DNA of 64,000 bases from Paramecium sonneborni (Eukaryota > Ciliophora > Oligohymenophorea > Peniculida > Parameciidae), in NCBI GenBank assembly GCA_905182985.1, contig CAJJDN010000096.1:212680-276679 (forward strand), written 5' to 3'. Of the stretch, positions 24,879-37,921 are shown piece after piece (positions within the stretch are counted from its first letter, which is position 1; each line of letters opens with the position of its first letter). Both the position numbers and the translations under genes were made by a program. The notes below the pieces were generated by a model. That model worked only from the letters and a program-made list of their open reading frames with translations, was not told the origin of the DNA and did no database searches.

Positions 24879-27301
24879 ATGCACAAAGATGAAACCTATT
24901 TAAGAACTCCACCAATTAGAAATCTCAATAATGGACTAACCATTTAACAAAAAATCAACCAACTTAATAAAAAAAGCAGCATAAAATTTTCTGAACTGAC
25001 AAAAGAATAGTTCTCCAATTAAAAAATATCTCTTCGACGACCAAGCTTTCAAAGAAAACAAATTCAGCGAATTTAGTAAGGTACTTACTTTCTTAATCTC
25101 TCAATATAGCTATGAGTATTCAAAGAAATCTATCATAAGAACCTTAAACCTAAGGTACATATAGTGTAGTTTTTACAAATAGTGCTCCATAAAAGAGAGA
25201 TAAGAGGAAGGTGCAAACTAGTAACTGCGATTAGATTGATGAATCTAAAAATAGTTAAGTTAGAATAGTCAAAGGATTTTATCCGTCTGATATAAACAAT
25301 ACAAAATAGATTTTAACGAGCATATTATAAGGAATGCAACATAGAATATCAGCTGAAAAAACAATGGGAGTGATGGGCTTATAAGTTATTCCATTTAATA
25401 AATTAATTGAATAAAATACTGTACTAACTTAATAGACAATTAGATAAAAAGCATTATCTTAAGATAAAGAAAGAGATAAATCATAATCATTTACTGAAGA
25501 AATAGAGAAGAAAATAAAATGCAAAATTCCATAAAAATCTAAATAAAAACATTCCGTTAACTATAATAATGCTAGTCCAGTACCTCCTAAAATAATGATG
25601 CCTTAAAGTAGTTCAACTTAAATTTAAAGTAATAATTTTAAATTCTCATTAAATGAATATTCACAATTATCAAGAGAATAATTATTCTAGACTAAATTGT
25701 AAAATTACTAGCATTTTTTGTTCTTAGTTTCTACTTAGAGTGGATTTTATACATTACCATAAGATTAATTTATTGATTTAAAATTTAAAATTGGCAGAGG
25801 AAATAATTCTCTTTTAATTAAAGAAATTTTTAAATTAAGATGGTGGTGGAATTTTTTTAAATATAGTGAATTAATAGATTAAGAAAGCAATTTCATTTGG
25901 ACATAGATAAAAGTTTAGAATTATATGGACAGTTAAAATCCATCAAACAATGAAATAAAATCACTAATGAGAAAGAAAATTTATTAAACTCAATCTATAA
26001 CTTAGGTTAAGAAGAAAATCTAAATAGATCCTTTGTTAAGATTAATGAATGATGATTCTGATTATAAGTAAATAGAGAGAAATCAAAAAGCGTACTTAAA
26101 ATTAATAAATTAAAAAGGACTAAGTTTGTTAAAGGTTCATTAAAATTTGAAAGTAATAGAATCATTAATAATTAGATTCATAATCATATAGAGAAGAACT
26201 ATCATTTGGGTAATAAGAAAGCTTTATATCACAATTTGAAGAGATATTTTGAATTAACGAAGTAGGATTTACATTAAATAATACCAATTACATTTCATGT
26301 TTAAAAAGGATAGAGAGATAAAGTGTATTTGTAATTTTTAGAGCATTACAAGAAATTACCAAAGTATTATTTGATACCTATCTAGAGGCTCTACTTGGAT
26401 AGTAAAACCTGGTGAATTTACAAACAGAGGAACAGGGATTATAGTTTGTTAAAATTTAACAGAGATAAATAAAATAATTAGTAAGAAATAAGTGCATTAA
26501 AATGGAAAGCCATTCACTTATTTGATTTAAAGATACATAGAGAAACCATTTCTTTATAATAAACGGAAATTTGATATCAGGTGTTACTTTCTTATAACTC
26601 AATTAAATAATATTTTTAGAGCATATTGGTATGAGGATGGATATATAAGAACTTCATCAGAGGAGTTTGATTTAGATGATCCTGCAAATTTATATGTTCA
26701 TTTAACAAATGATGCTATTTAGAAATATGGTGATACTTATGGGAAATATGAGAATGGGAATAAATTATCATTGTCTGAATTTCAGCGTTATTTAGAAAAT
26801 TAACCAAAGAAATATAATTTTTATAAAGACTTATATCCAAAATTAATAGAGATAGCAACAATAAGTATAAAATCTGTATATTGTAAATTGGCTCTTCATA
26901 AAAAAGAGTTCAATTTTGAGATATTTGGATTAGATTTTATGATTGATTCATAATTTAAACCATATTTAATAGAAATAAATACAAATCCTTGTTTAGAAAC
27001 AAGTAGTCCAATTTTGTAAAGAATAATACCTTAAATGGTTGAGAATGCTATGAGATTATCAATTGATACTATAATACCACCTCCAGATGGGAATATATGG
27101 CCACCATGTAAAAAACATTTAATATTTTATGATAATTTATTGGAGAATAATAAATTCTAATTGATATTTGATGAAAGAGAGGATTCAGAAGAATTGATAA
27201 AATTATATGGGGGATTATTATAACATGATGAAATAGATGAAATGGATGAAGAAGAAGAAGAATACGAAAGTGAAGATGAAAATGAAAAATCTGAATCATG
27301 A
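24879..27301 (+). CDS. Tubulin tyrosine ligase-like enzyme (TTLL; glutamylase/glycylase)
   Basis: ATG 24879 (MHKDETYLRTPPIRNLNNG) to TGA 27299-27301, about 790 aa. A basic, disordered N-terminus of about 370 residues precedes the TTL domain. The domain begins with NYHLGNKKALYHNLKRYFE and TWIVKPGEFTNRGTGI (ATP-grasp lysine). It continues with LIQRYIEKPFLYNKRKFDIR, RAYWYEDGYIRTSSEEFD, VHLTNDAIQKYG, FEIFGLDFMID and LIEINTNPCLE. The R-x-Y-x-x-x and E-x-N-x-N-P motifs are intact, so the enzyme should be active, adding Glu or Gly to tubulin tails in cilia. The acidic tail (DEEEEEYESEDENE) resembles its own substrate. Introns include one near 25080 and one of 22 nt at about 26365. Confidence 0.9.
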
Positions 27302-27376
27302 TATATTTATTTTAATGATTTTTTAAATTTAATATTACTTAAATGTTGAAATGGAAAAAATAATAAATAAAAAAGA

Positions 27377-29068
27377 ATGTAGGGAGAAGATTTGTTACCA
27401 GATCATATAAATGATGAAATATATCGTACTTTGGAACACCTATACTTAAGATTAAATGAAATAGTTCGTAAAGCAGAAGATGTCTTAGATTTATCTTAAT
27501 CAGTTAGTTTTTAAGCAACTTTAAAAAGACTTAATACAGCCTCTAAAGGTGAAAATTATTAAAAGATTCCCAAAAACTATTTTCCTCCTCCTTCTGATTA
27601 AGAATCTTTTGAAAGAAAGTTTAAATTATTAAGAAGATGTGGACATATATTATCTGATACAATGTTGAAAGTAAGAACTTCTCTCATTGAGCTTCATGAT
27701 GCAACTCGTAAATAGAAATAAGATATCGTCAAAATGAAAAAGGATGAATATGCAATTAAACATGAAAAGTCATTTCCTATTAATTAAATATAAAGAAATG
27801 GAATTCAATAATAAAAGCTTCCTTAAACTATTCTATTAGATGAAGATGATGATTTGATGATTCTACCTAAAATTGAATTTGTTATTGAATAACCATAATT
27901 ACTATCCACTTCAATAGCTTCAGATCCTGTTTATTATATTTCTTGTACTTGTCTACTTGAAAATACACTTTAATAATAAATTCCAGAAGAACTTAAACTA
28001 TGTATTGCTATAGAATCTTTATAATATTATGATAAATTCTATTTGAATTAAAATATCATCTAAGAATGTAAAGCAGCTAATAAGATATTACTTCAATTGA
28101 AAGGCGATTCTAATTGTATTACGAGATAATGTTTATTTTATGAAAAGATATATCTAAATATGATTAAATAACCAATTGTTTAATTGAACTTTGCTAGAAT
28201 CTAAAGAGGAGAACAATTCTATTTCCCTCTCTTTTCTGATATTTCAGATTTATTTAATGACTAAACATTATTTCTTTATGGCATTTATTAATTTAGTAGA
28301 TCCATTGGAAGAGCATCTTGTTAAAAAGTTGGAAATATTAAGTATTTAATGAATCTATTACATACTCAATCAACTTCTGGACTTGTCATTAATGCATATA
28401 GTTCATCTCTTGATAAAAGTCAATTTTTAATTGATTTTTTAACAGCCATGATTCATTTAAATGGTAAGGAAATTGTTATTGGACTCAATAAAATCACATT
28501 TCCAGAATGTCAACGTAATCCTAGAATTATTTTAACTCGATATACACATAAATTAAGTTAATAAGATAAAGAATTATTAGATTAAAATCTTAATGATGGA
28601 ATTGATGGAGGATATAGAATTAATGAATCAAGTTGTAAATTAAAAAGAACTATCATCATTTTCACCAAAGAAAAGATTTTTATACCAGAAATTGGTAGAA
28701 ATCTTAAGCATTGGGAAATTCCTATTGATTTCTTAAGATAATAATGCGAAACTTATCATTATTAATATCTAATACATTATATTGATTAAATAGTTAAATG
28801 TAACATTTAAGATAGATTACCTAAGTTCTTTACTATCCTCATCACTCTTATTAATTTAAAAGTTAACAATTTTAAGGAATTTAATTAATAAATCATTCGA
28901 GATTTTGATTACTTCATCAAAAATAGAAATTATGTGAATTATTTTTGCTTAAAAACATACCATAAATTAACACATATAGAAAATTATTTATAAGAATCTT
29001 TAAAATCATAAAAGTTGATTTGTTATAGCAAAGACATTACAAGATTGTTAGGAATTGAAGAAGAATGA
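27377..29068 (+). CDS. 563-aa intronless protein, function unknown
   Basis: A single open frame of 564 codons from ATG 27377 (MQGEDLLPDHINDEIYRTL) to TGA 29066-29068, unusually without introns for this region. An N-terminal helical zone (about 1-150) is followed by a mixed alpha/beta region: FPEVAR-like stretches are absent, but ILLQLKGDSNCITRQCLFYE, QFYFPLFSDISDLFNDQ and GKEIVIGLNKITFPECQRN are conserved-looking. No catalytic motif is recognised. It ends 47 bp from the convergent stop of the AGC kinase at 29116. A shorter in-frame ATG at 28349 lies inside this gene. Confidence 0.8.
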
Positions 29069-29115
29069 AAATATTATAAAATATATATATATATATTTAT
29101 ATAATGCAAAACGAC

Positions 29116-30898
29116 TCATACCTTTTTGATTAATTGAATCAAATCAATGTCTGTGTTGAACCGTTTACATTGAGAAGATTGTTTAAATGAACCAGAAATT
29201 AATTATTAAATATTTGAATGTTCTTTTACTTATGACACAGGAGATAAACAAATTTAAGTTTTCTATTATTATTTAGGTAATCCTTATTATCCTTAGATCT
29301 ATCTTGATTTTGTTAACTACTCTAAAATATTCTATCTATGATCTATTATTCTCTTATTCACATATTCAAAGTGTGGAAATGAACGAGTAAATTTATTCTA
29401 AATATAATTTAAATTTTACTTGTTTTTCTAATCTCAAATTTTCATACAATTTCTTTTAAAATTCTTAATCTCCTTTACTAAATTCCAATTCATCAAAATT
29501 GTACTTTAATGGCATAGGACGATAACTTATTTCACATTTCCTTTTAACCAAAGCTTCAATATCACATCCTTAAAACCATTTATGTTATAAAATTGCTTTA
29601 ATTCCATTTTATGCTCCCAATCGTTTTGCAGGATCTTTTATTAACAATTTCGAAATCAAATCCTTAAGATCAGGATTTATATCTTTATAAGGTGGAAATT
29701 GCACTTTATCATTCAAAATACTGTTATAAATTTAATCTATGTTTCTACAATAAAAAGGTGGTGATCCAAAGATAAATTCATAAAGCAATGCTCCTAAACA
29801 ATAAATATCCACCATATAATTATGTCCTTCTCTTTTTAACATTTCTGGAGACATATATTCAGGAGATCCACAAAATGAATAAGCTGTCTCATCTCTACTC
29901 ATATTCGGTTTTGATAAACCAAAATCTGAAAGTCTTATATATCCATCTAAATCTAATAAAATATTCTCTGGCTTGATATCTCTATAAACAATTCCAAATT
30001 TATGTAATTCATTAATTGCTAAACAAACTTATACAAAATATTGTTTTGCCAATGGCTCTTATAATCTTTTCCATTTTCTCAGATGATAAAATAGTTCACC
30101 ACCTGCACAATATCTATATTTAACTGGATAAGTTACTCCATTACAAAAACAAGATAAAATTTTGTCTCAAATGAATAAAATAATTTTGCCAAATATGGTG
30201 AGTTTAATTATTCCATCACATATTTTTCATTGCAAATAATTATTTCCTTGTTAGACTTAAGAATAAAGTTCTTATCTATAAGTTTCATTGCATAAAACAA
30301 ACCATTATCACGTTTCCTTACTAAATAAACTCTTGAAAATCCACTATTAATTTAAAATCATATTAATACCCTACACCTATACATTTTAGAATATCATAAT
30401 CTTCAATACTCATTTGATTACCCACTTAAGTTGAATAATAAGGTTCTAATTTCAAATGTCTTTATTCTTCAAATACTTCTAACGGTTAAAGTTCTAGTGA
30501 CAAGTAGTAATCAATGTTGTAATTCTTAACACTATTATGTGTTTGAAAGTGTTTTATTTTATTTACGATAGCCGGATTCACTTGGAGTACCTTTGCTATT
30601 AATTTCTTATATAAATCTGTAGTGTTTTAGTAAATGCTTATCGGAACAATCAATCTACTATATTTTTATTCATTTACTTCTATCCATTTATAATTAATGT
30701 TATGGTGAGTTCAACTGGGTCTCTTTCACTGTTCAATGTTTTTACCGTCTAACATCGACCGAATGCTTAATTCATTTTATTGCCTGATGGAGATTGAACT
30801 CTTGTCAAATTTTAGTTTAAAGATTGAAAATCCGATGACTTCTTTTTGTGTAAAAGTGGTGAAGAAGGAATTCTAGCCGATAAAACTAGTGATTGCAT
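29116..30898 (-). CDS. AGC Ser/Thr kinase (PKA/S6K-like)
   Basis: ATG 30898 (MQSLVLSARIPSSPLLHKKK) to TGA 29116-29118, with introns of 20, 26, 23 and 22 nt. An N-terminal region of about 160 residues (IINGQNRLIVPISIYQNTTD looks like a ubiquitin-like or RBD fold) precedes the kinase domain. The domain shows CIGVGGFSRVYLVRKR, YAMKLIDKNF, VMEYCAGGELFYHLRKWKR, GIVYRDIKPENILLD, IRLSDFGLSK and CGSPEYMSPEML, then DPAKRLGAQNG and the hydrophobic-region start IEALVKRKCEISYRP. All catalytic residues (K, D of YRD, D of DFG) are present. The C-tail is long (about 100 residues) and Q-rich. Substrate unknown. Confidence 0.9.
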
Positions 30899-30921
30899 TA
30901 TATAATTTAAAAATAGTAAAA

Positions 30922-32067
<1,146 letters not shown>

Positions 32068-32079
32068 AAAATTAAATAA

Positions 32080-32598
32080 TCATTTTTTTATCTAAAGCAC
32101 CGGGGACTGTGTAGGTCTGTATTGAGTGCCTCGTGAAGCTGACATATACACCAATGGTTTATCATTAAGATAATTATCATAAAAAGAAGCTCCTTGTTGG
32201 CTTAGAAAACTTGGCTAAAGGCCAAACGATGATTTCTCTTTTAATGAGGATTGAAGAGATAACATTTCTTCTTCAAAAATAAGTTAAATCATTAACTCTC
32301 CTACTTTAACTTCTGTCCATATTTATATTATGTGCATATCCTTACGTTCTTTCAAAACCTTTTAAATATCAAGTCTTCCAGACCCTTTCATAACTGGATC
32401 TCCCCAGTAATCCCATAATTAAAATTCAATCAATTATGAGACTGGCAAACTAAATTTATCTCTAAAGTCATTCAGTCCATGTTAAACTTTATATGTACTT
32501 GTAAAATACAGTTCCTTACCTGAAGATATCATAAAATAACACTGACTAGCTTGTCCTATTTCATACTTGAATTGTAAAATTTTTAGTTGTGTATTCAT
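32080..32598 (-). CDS. C2-like domain protein, 172 aa
   Basis: An intronless frame of 173 codons, ATG 32598 (MNTQLKILQFKYEIGQASQ) to TGA 32080-32082. The region CYFMISSGKELYFTSTYKVQ, GLNDFRDKFSLPVSQLIEF, LWDYWGDPVMKGSGRLDI has the strand rhythm of a C2 domain (K-x-x-x-P..W-D-x-D). Classical Ca-binding aspartates are incomplete. The C-terminus is Ser/Gln-rich. It lies 12 bp upstream of PTEN in the same orientation. Function unknown; C2 assignment moderate. Confidence 0.75.
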
Positions 32599-34015
32599 TA
32601 CAATAATATATTAATCCATAAACTACCCCTATAGAATTCTGTTTCAAACATTCTTATTCCAAATATTAATGAATTCAATTCCCCTATACATGCTTTAAAA
32701 AATCGTCAAACTAAACTAAAAAAACTCAATGGAACACTATTAAAAACTTTTTGGAAAAAGTATATACTCTGTGAATAAATTTAAAAATAAAAACAATCTA
32801 ATACTAATTCTAGTCAATAATTGTTTGAAATCATTAAAAATGTCTTGTATCTTCAAAATTAAACCTAAAATTATCCCATTCAAAAAAATCCTAATCAAAA
32901 CCATAATATCAAAGGAACTTGATAATTGCACAATTATTAGAAGCATAAGAAAATTAATTATTTATTACTGTAGAGAAATTTGATAGAAAAAACTTTACAG
33001 ACACAAAATTTTATTGGAAATCTGTCTATTTTTCATATACCAAAATTGATAATTAATAGGTAACTTTGGATAACACATCAATAAAATTAAAAAATGTATA
33101 AGATAGATTAGAACTCGATTTTCATATAATATTATCTGTAACAATTAATGAATAATAAATATTAAAATAATTGAAATACAAAGAACCTCATATAAAATTT
33201 GGTATCAAAAAATAGGAAATAAAATTAGAGAATAGGACCCATTTCAAAACAATTTATTCTAATAAATTAATTTATAAAATAAATAGCTTTTATAGTAGTA
33301 AGAGATTATTTATTTGTGATTTGAAATATAATTATTTAATTAGATTATTACTATTTTGATGATATATTTGAAAATCTATATTAGATTATTACTATTTTGA
33401 TGATATAGTTTGAAAATTTAAAATTAGGAAATCTAAAATAAGAATAAAATTTTTGAGTTTTTTTGTTTATGTTTAGAACTTTATGAAGCCTGAGTAGGAT
33501 TATTTAGATAAGTTCGGATAATTTTTGTTTAGAATTTATATCAACCAGTGCTCTCAAAAAGTAAGATAATACGCAGGAACGAGAAATTGATAATAATGTT
33601 ATTACAATATAATTTAAAATTATTAATTTATATTTATTAGAATTTATAATTGAAATATATTAATTTTTGTAATTGAGGAGGGAATTCTAAAAAACTTGTA
33701 ATAATTTTTTATCTAAATAATTTTCCAATTTGTCATAAATGAAAACGAAGACTTGTATTTAAGAATCCACCTTATTAATATACTTTTAATAAGGTTAGAG
33801 ATAATTTTGATAAATTTTTATAAATGTTAAAGGATGAGTAATATACAGAGATAAAATGAAATTGCTAAATAAATACCATGAAAAAACCACTAGATTTAAT
33901 TAAAGTTGATTAAATAATTAATTGTAAAATTGTTATCATTATGAATCTGGTAATTCATAAAAAGGAAATTAATTAAGAATTGACTTTGATAAAAAAAATA
34001 AAAATTATATTTATC
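32599..34015. other. 1.4-kb gene-poor region with a short tandem repeat
   Basis: The longest gap in the window. Short open frames of 68-70 aa occur on both strands near 32740-32983, each lacking convincing protein features. The stretch 33000-34000 is A/T-rich with many TGAs in all frames. No RNA gene is seen. A two-copy repeat lies at 33341-33420. Confidence 0.5.
33341..33420 (+). repeat. Two-copy tandem repeat, period 41 bp
   Basis: TAGATTATTACTATTTTGAT followed by GATATA occurs at 33341 and again at 33382. The two copies then diverge. It looks like a simple local duplication. Confidence 0.8.
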
Positions 34016-35338
34016 ATGCGTCAAAGAGAACAAAGAATAAGTTAAAGAGCTTTTTCATCTACATCTCCAACAACTCCAACAATGAGTAATGCATATGCAA
34101 CAGCAATGAAAAATATGCAAGATAAATTAAAATAGGATAGCATTCGAAAATCTGTTGATATATCTCCATAAGAAATAATAATAGAACATTTAAAACAATA
34201 AATAATTGAATTATCTGGTGAAAAGGAAAAGCTTTAATCTCAATTAACAAAAATCTTATAAGAGATTGAAATGAATAACAAAGCAACTTAATAAATAGAA
34301 CAGTTACAAGTAGAAAGACTTTAACATTTAAAAGATTATTAAGATCGTGTTTCAGAATTGATAAGAAAGAATGAAGAACTTAAGCATGATAAACATGAAC
34401 TTCTTTAGTAAAATGAGTATCTTTAACGACAACTATAGGCATATAAAAATAATGAAAAAGGTTTGATACACAAGGCAGAACTTAAAAAGTTTGAAGAAAA
34501 CTCAGCTCTCTTAAATACTATTCAAGAGTATAAATAGAAGGTGGATTTAAAAGATTAAATTATAGCCAATTTAGAAACTCGTATTGAATATTTGGAAAAA
34601 GATAAATTACATATCTAAAATGAATATGAAAACTATAAATTATAGCATCCTTTACTTAGATTGAATGAATTCGAAAAATAAATTAATAATTTAAGATACT
34701 AATTAGATGAGAAAGATCGGGTTTATTACAAAAGTATTGATGAAGTGCAAACAAATAGGCTATGTAGGGAAGAATAGATGGCTAAGCGTATTCAAGAATT
34801 AGTAGTGAAAACATTAGAGTACTAAGATATAATATAATAACTAACTTTGGATTATAAGGATTTAAATATGAAATATTAATCAATTCGTATAAAATGTGAT
34901 TAAGAGGATAGAAATCAAAGATAATTAAAATAGGGTTGTGAAGAATCATGTTTTATTTAAGGATCCAAAAACTAAAAGATTGTTAACAAGTTAAACTTAG
35001 ATTAAATCTTGCCTACTTATTTTAGTCCAAGAATAAATGAGAATATGAGATAGAGTTAATTGAAATAGGTGATTAGAGATTGCTTAGAAGATATGAAAAA
35101 TACATAGTAAAGTCCTGAAAAAAAAAATATAGCCAAAAAAAGATTAACCTCTCCTCTATCACCTTCACAATAAAATGAAATCGAAATTAAATTGAAGTAT
35201 CTAAATGAAAGATATGAAACACTCATACGATAAGCCTAATAAGAAAATGATATGAAATGTAAAGCAAATATAAGAAAATAGCTTCTCGAAATAGCAGAGC
35301 AAATTAAAGAAGTTACAAAAGTTAATAAAATAAATTGA
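34016..35338 (+). CDS. Coiled-coil protein, 440 aa
   Basis: An intronless frame of 441 codons, ATG 34016 (MRQREQRISQRAFSSTSPTT) to TGA 35336-35338. A Ser/Thr/Pro N-terminus of about 60 residues is followed by long E/K/Q/L heptads (KEKLQSQLTKILQEIEMNNK; LEYLEKDKLHIQNEYENYK-like). A basic linker contains S/P sites (KRLTSPLSPSQ), then a short terminal coil. It is typical of centrosomal, basal-body or ciliary rootlet-type proteins, but no specific family is recognised. Confidence 0.8.
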
Positions 35339-36083
35339 ATAACATCAATTACTAATTTATTTACCATTTTTTGCATCAAATATCATTTTCCTCTATTTTT
35401 TTTGATTAATTTTAATGCAACTCTTTCATTATATACAAAATTCCATAGTTATTATAAATAATTTATTTAATCTTACAATTACCTTTTATATCTTTTTAGA
35501 CTTTCATTATAAATGAAAGAATTAAATTCAACGATCTATGACTATAATTATTTTTTGGTCAGACTATTATGAGCTCGACATTTTAAATTTAATTCTTATT
35601 GTTAAATTGATATTTATATTTTCCTTACTAAATTTTTTAAAACTTGCTTAAATAATGAAGAAACCATGACATGAAGGAAATTTATAATAACAGATTTTCT
35701 ATTTAGCTGAATTGATTAAAAATTAATACTTATTGATCTTAAAAGACATTAAAAAAATTATCCCGAGAAGAGTACTATTTAATAATTTATCCATTTCTTG
35801 TTTGAATCTTAAATAAATTCCAAAATTATTCATAGTATTAAGAAATCAATGATATTATTTCCTTAAGAATATAAGTCATTCCTAAATAAGATAATTTAAA
35901 TTCTTTGGTCAAAAACTATTAAAAACAAACTTTCTTCGAATATTTACAATCCAAAATGTTATTCTAATAAATAAAAATCAATCTATTTTAAAAATACTCA
36001 ATTAATTGCCTATTAAAAAATAGAATATTGAAAATTGAAATATGAAATAAAAAAAATAAATAAGGGAATATAAGTAAATGTAG
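35339..36083. other. 745-bp convergent intergenic region
   Basis: Lies between two converging genes (stops at 35338 + and 36084 -). It is A/T-rich with TGAs in every frame. I see no gene, RNA or clear terminator hairpin. It is unusually long for a convergent gap here. Confidence 0.5.
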
Positions 36084-37613
36084 TCATTTTTTAATTTATT
36101 AAAAATTGAAGCTCTTTTTAATCCATTATAGTTGTACATTATATGATTATGGATCTGGAGTTTCATTAATTGAATGCTGAAATCTTGATTATCCTTATCC
36201 GAAAGCAGGAGGATCTTTGGAGATTGGTTTTTTATAAGTAGAAATTCTCTCAATTTTTTCATCTTCAGATTCTTCTATTATTGCTTATTTCCATCTTTCT
36301 TCTCCTATTCCAAAAGGAGGTTTATCAATTAATTATTCAAAATTGTATTCAATTTAACTTTTTAATTTCTCTTAAATAGATCCAAGGGATGTATCATAAG
36401 AACCTGGAGGAGGAAAATCTTCATTAATAGTAATTGATGTTCTTTTCACTTTACTTTTAAATGGACTGGATGATATATCTTTTTTTTCTATTTTTTTTGG
36501 TTCGCTATCATAATACCCAGGTCCTGGAGTGTTTTTTGGTTTTTTTTTGGAAAATCTTGGTAACTTGCTACCTATTTCTTAATTGGGACTTTAAAGTAAT
36601 TTTTAGATAATTTTATCTTTCATGGAAGTTTTCGGTGAGTAAGTAATGGGACTAGGAGAGACAGAATTAGAATTTTATTTAAATCTTTCAGCTTTTGGAA
36701 ATTCTACTTATTAATTAATGGAAAGGAGATTTGGATTATATTAACCAGGTCCAGGAATATGCTAATTTTTAATAGCAAATCTAGGAGCTTTTGTTAATAG
36801 TCTAGCTCCAGTTGAGATAGCAGTTGATTAAGTTTAATAATATCCTGGGCCAGGAGTAGAATCATCTAAGAATTCATATTATGAGGAATCAGAGTCAGGA
36901 GTGGAAGACTTTTAGAAACTATAATAGATTTTATTGTCAAGTCCTTTTTTAACATAATATTTAGGTTCTTGTGAAGTAGAGAACTTAATTTATTGTCCAA
37001 CTTTTTTGTCTCTGTATCTATAAAATCTATCAACATCATAATGTCCAGGACCTATCGAAGTATCTATATCTTCGTGTTTAGATGATCGTCTTGACCAATC
37101 ACTTACTAAACTTGCATGTTTATTAAGTTGAGATTATTATGTATCATAATAACCAGGCCCAACGTTTGCTTATTATCTCTCTTAATTTATAAGTAATTAT
37201 ACTTTCATAAGGTATTGAATTAGCAGTTTGATAAGTACCTGCATACATTAATTGTTCAATGATTTTTGGACGATGAGAAAGAGGTTGTTTGTGTTTTTAT
37301 AACATGGCGATATCGTAATATCCTGGACTATAATATAACAATAATAAATATACCCAACTAAACCTTATTTTTCATCTTTGAATCGTTCTTCTTCATTTTT
37401 AAAGACTGCACTAGCAATTTAACTATTTTAAGACGATCCTTTATAATCATATGCACCTGGTCCAGGACTGAGTTTTCTAGGAATATCAACTAAAGGCAGT
37501 GATGGTACTTAAGTACTCATTCTTTCCCATTTTCTATCTAACTCATAAGAACCTGGTCCTGGTGAGGGATCCAATATTTAACTTTGATTACGAGATCGAT
37601 AAATAAATGCCAT
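36084..37613 (-). CDS. STPGR/SHIPPO (sperm-tail PG-rich) repeat protein
   Basis: ATG 37613 (MAFIYRSRNQSQILDPSPG) to TGA 36084-36086 with introns of 26 and 22 nt near 37325 and 37190, about 490 aa. At least eight repeats of the PGPGxYD type are spread through the protein: PSPGPGSYEL, LSPGPGAYDY, PGYYDIA, VGPGYYDT, IGPGHYDVD, TPGPGYYQ, IPGPGQYN, TPGPGYYDSE, PPPGSYDT. The repeats are separated by Lys-rich spacers. Members of this family bind inside ciliary doublet microtubules or along axonemes. An axonemal or cortical microtubule role is inferred from the family. Confidence 0.9.
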
Positions 37614-37634
37614 TTATATTTTAATATATATTAT

Positions 37635-37886
37635 TCAAGCTAGCAAGCATAAACTAAATTTAGAGCCTGGTTTAATAACATAAGTTTTAGATTCCGTCTC
37701 TATGGCAATTATTGGCACCTAATTTTTTAAAGCTGTAGCACAATCTGCTATATTTTTTACATATTGGCTTAATTAGGGATTAATAGTTTTATTGGCTAAA
37801 GGGAATCCAAATTAATCAACAATCAATGCTCCTTAAACATTATCTTGCATAATGAAATCAATTTATTGTAATAGTTATTTATCCAT
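37635..37886 (-). CDS. LAMTOR5/HBXIP-like roadblock protein (Ragulator)
   Basis: An intronless 83-aa frame, ATG 37886 (MDKQLLQQIDFIMQDNVQGA) to TGA 37635-37637. The segments VQGALIVDQFGFPLANK, AALK-like helix ADCATALKNQVPIIAIETES, and TYVIKPGSKFSLCLLA match the short roadblock fold of LAMTOR5 in length and order. LAMTOR5 is part of the lysosomal Ragulator scaffold for Rag GTPases and TORC1. It is packed between the STPGR start (21 bp) and PGK stop (35 bp), all on the same strand. Dynein roadblock light chain is a less likely alternative because the length and C-terminus fit LAMTOR5 better. Confidence 0.75.
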
Positions 37887-37921
37887 TTAAAATATTAATG
37901 ATAAATTGATTATTGTTAATA

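Noticed and set aside
28349..28561. Independent 70-aa gene
   Set aside because: It is part of the 563-aa frame 27377-29068, cut off only by TAA codons that encode Gln here.
32740..32983. Overlapping 68-70 aa frames on both strands
   Set aside because: Mutual antisense in A/T-rich sequence, no domain, no supporting introns or neighbours in frame.
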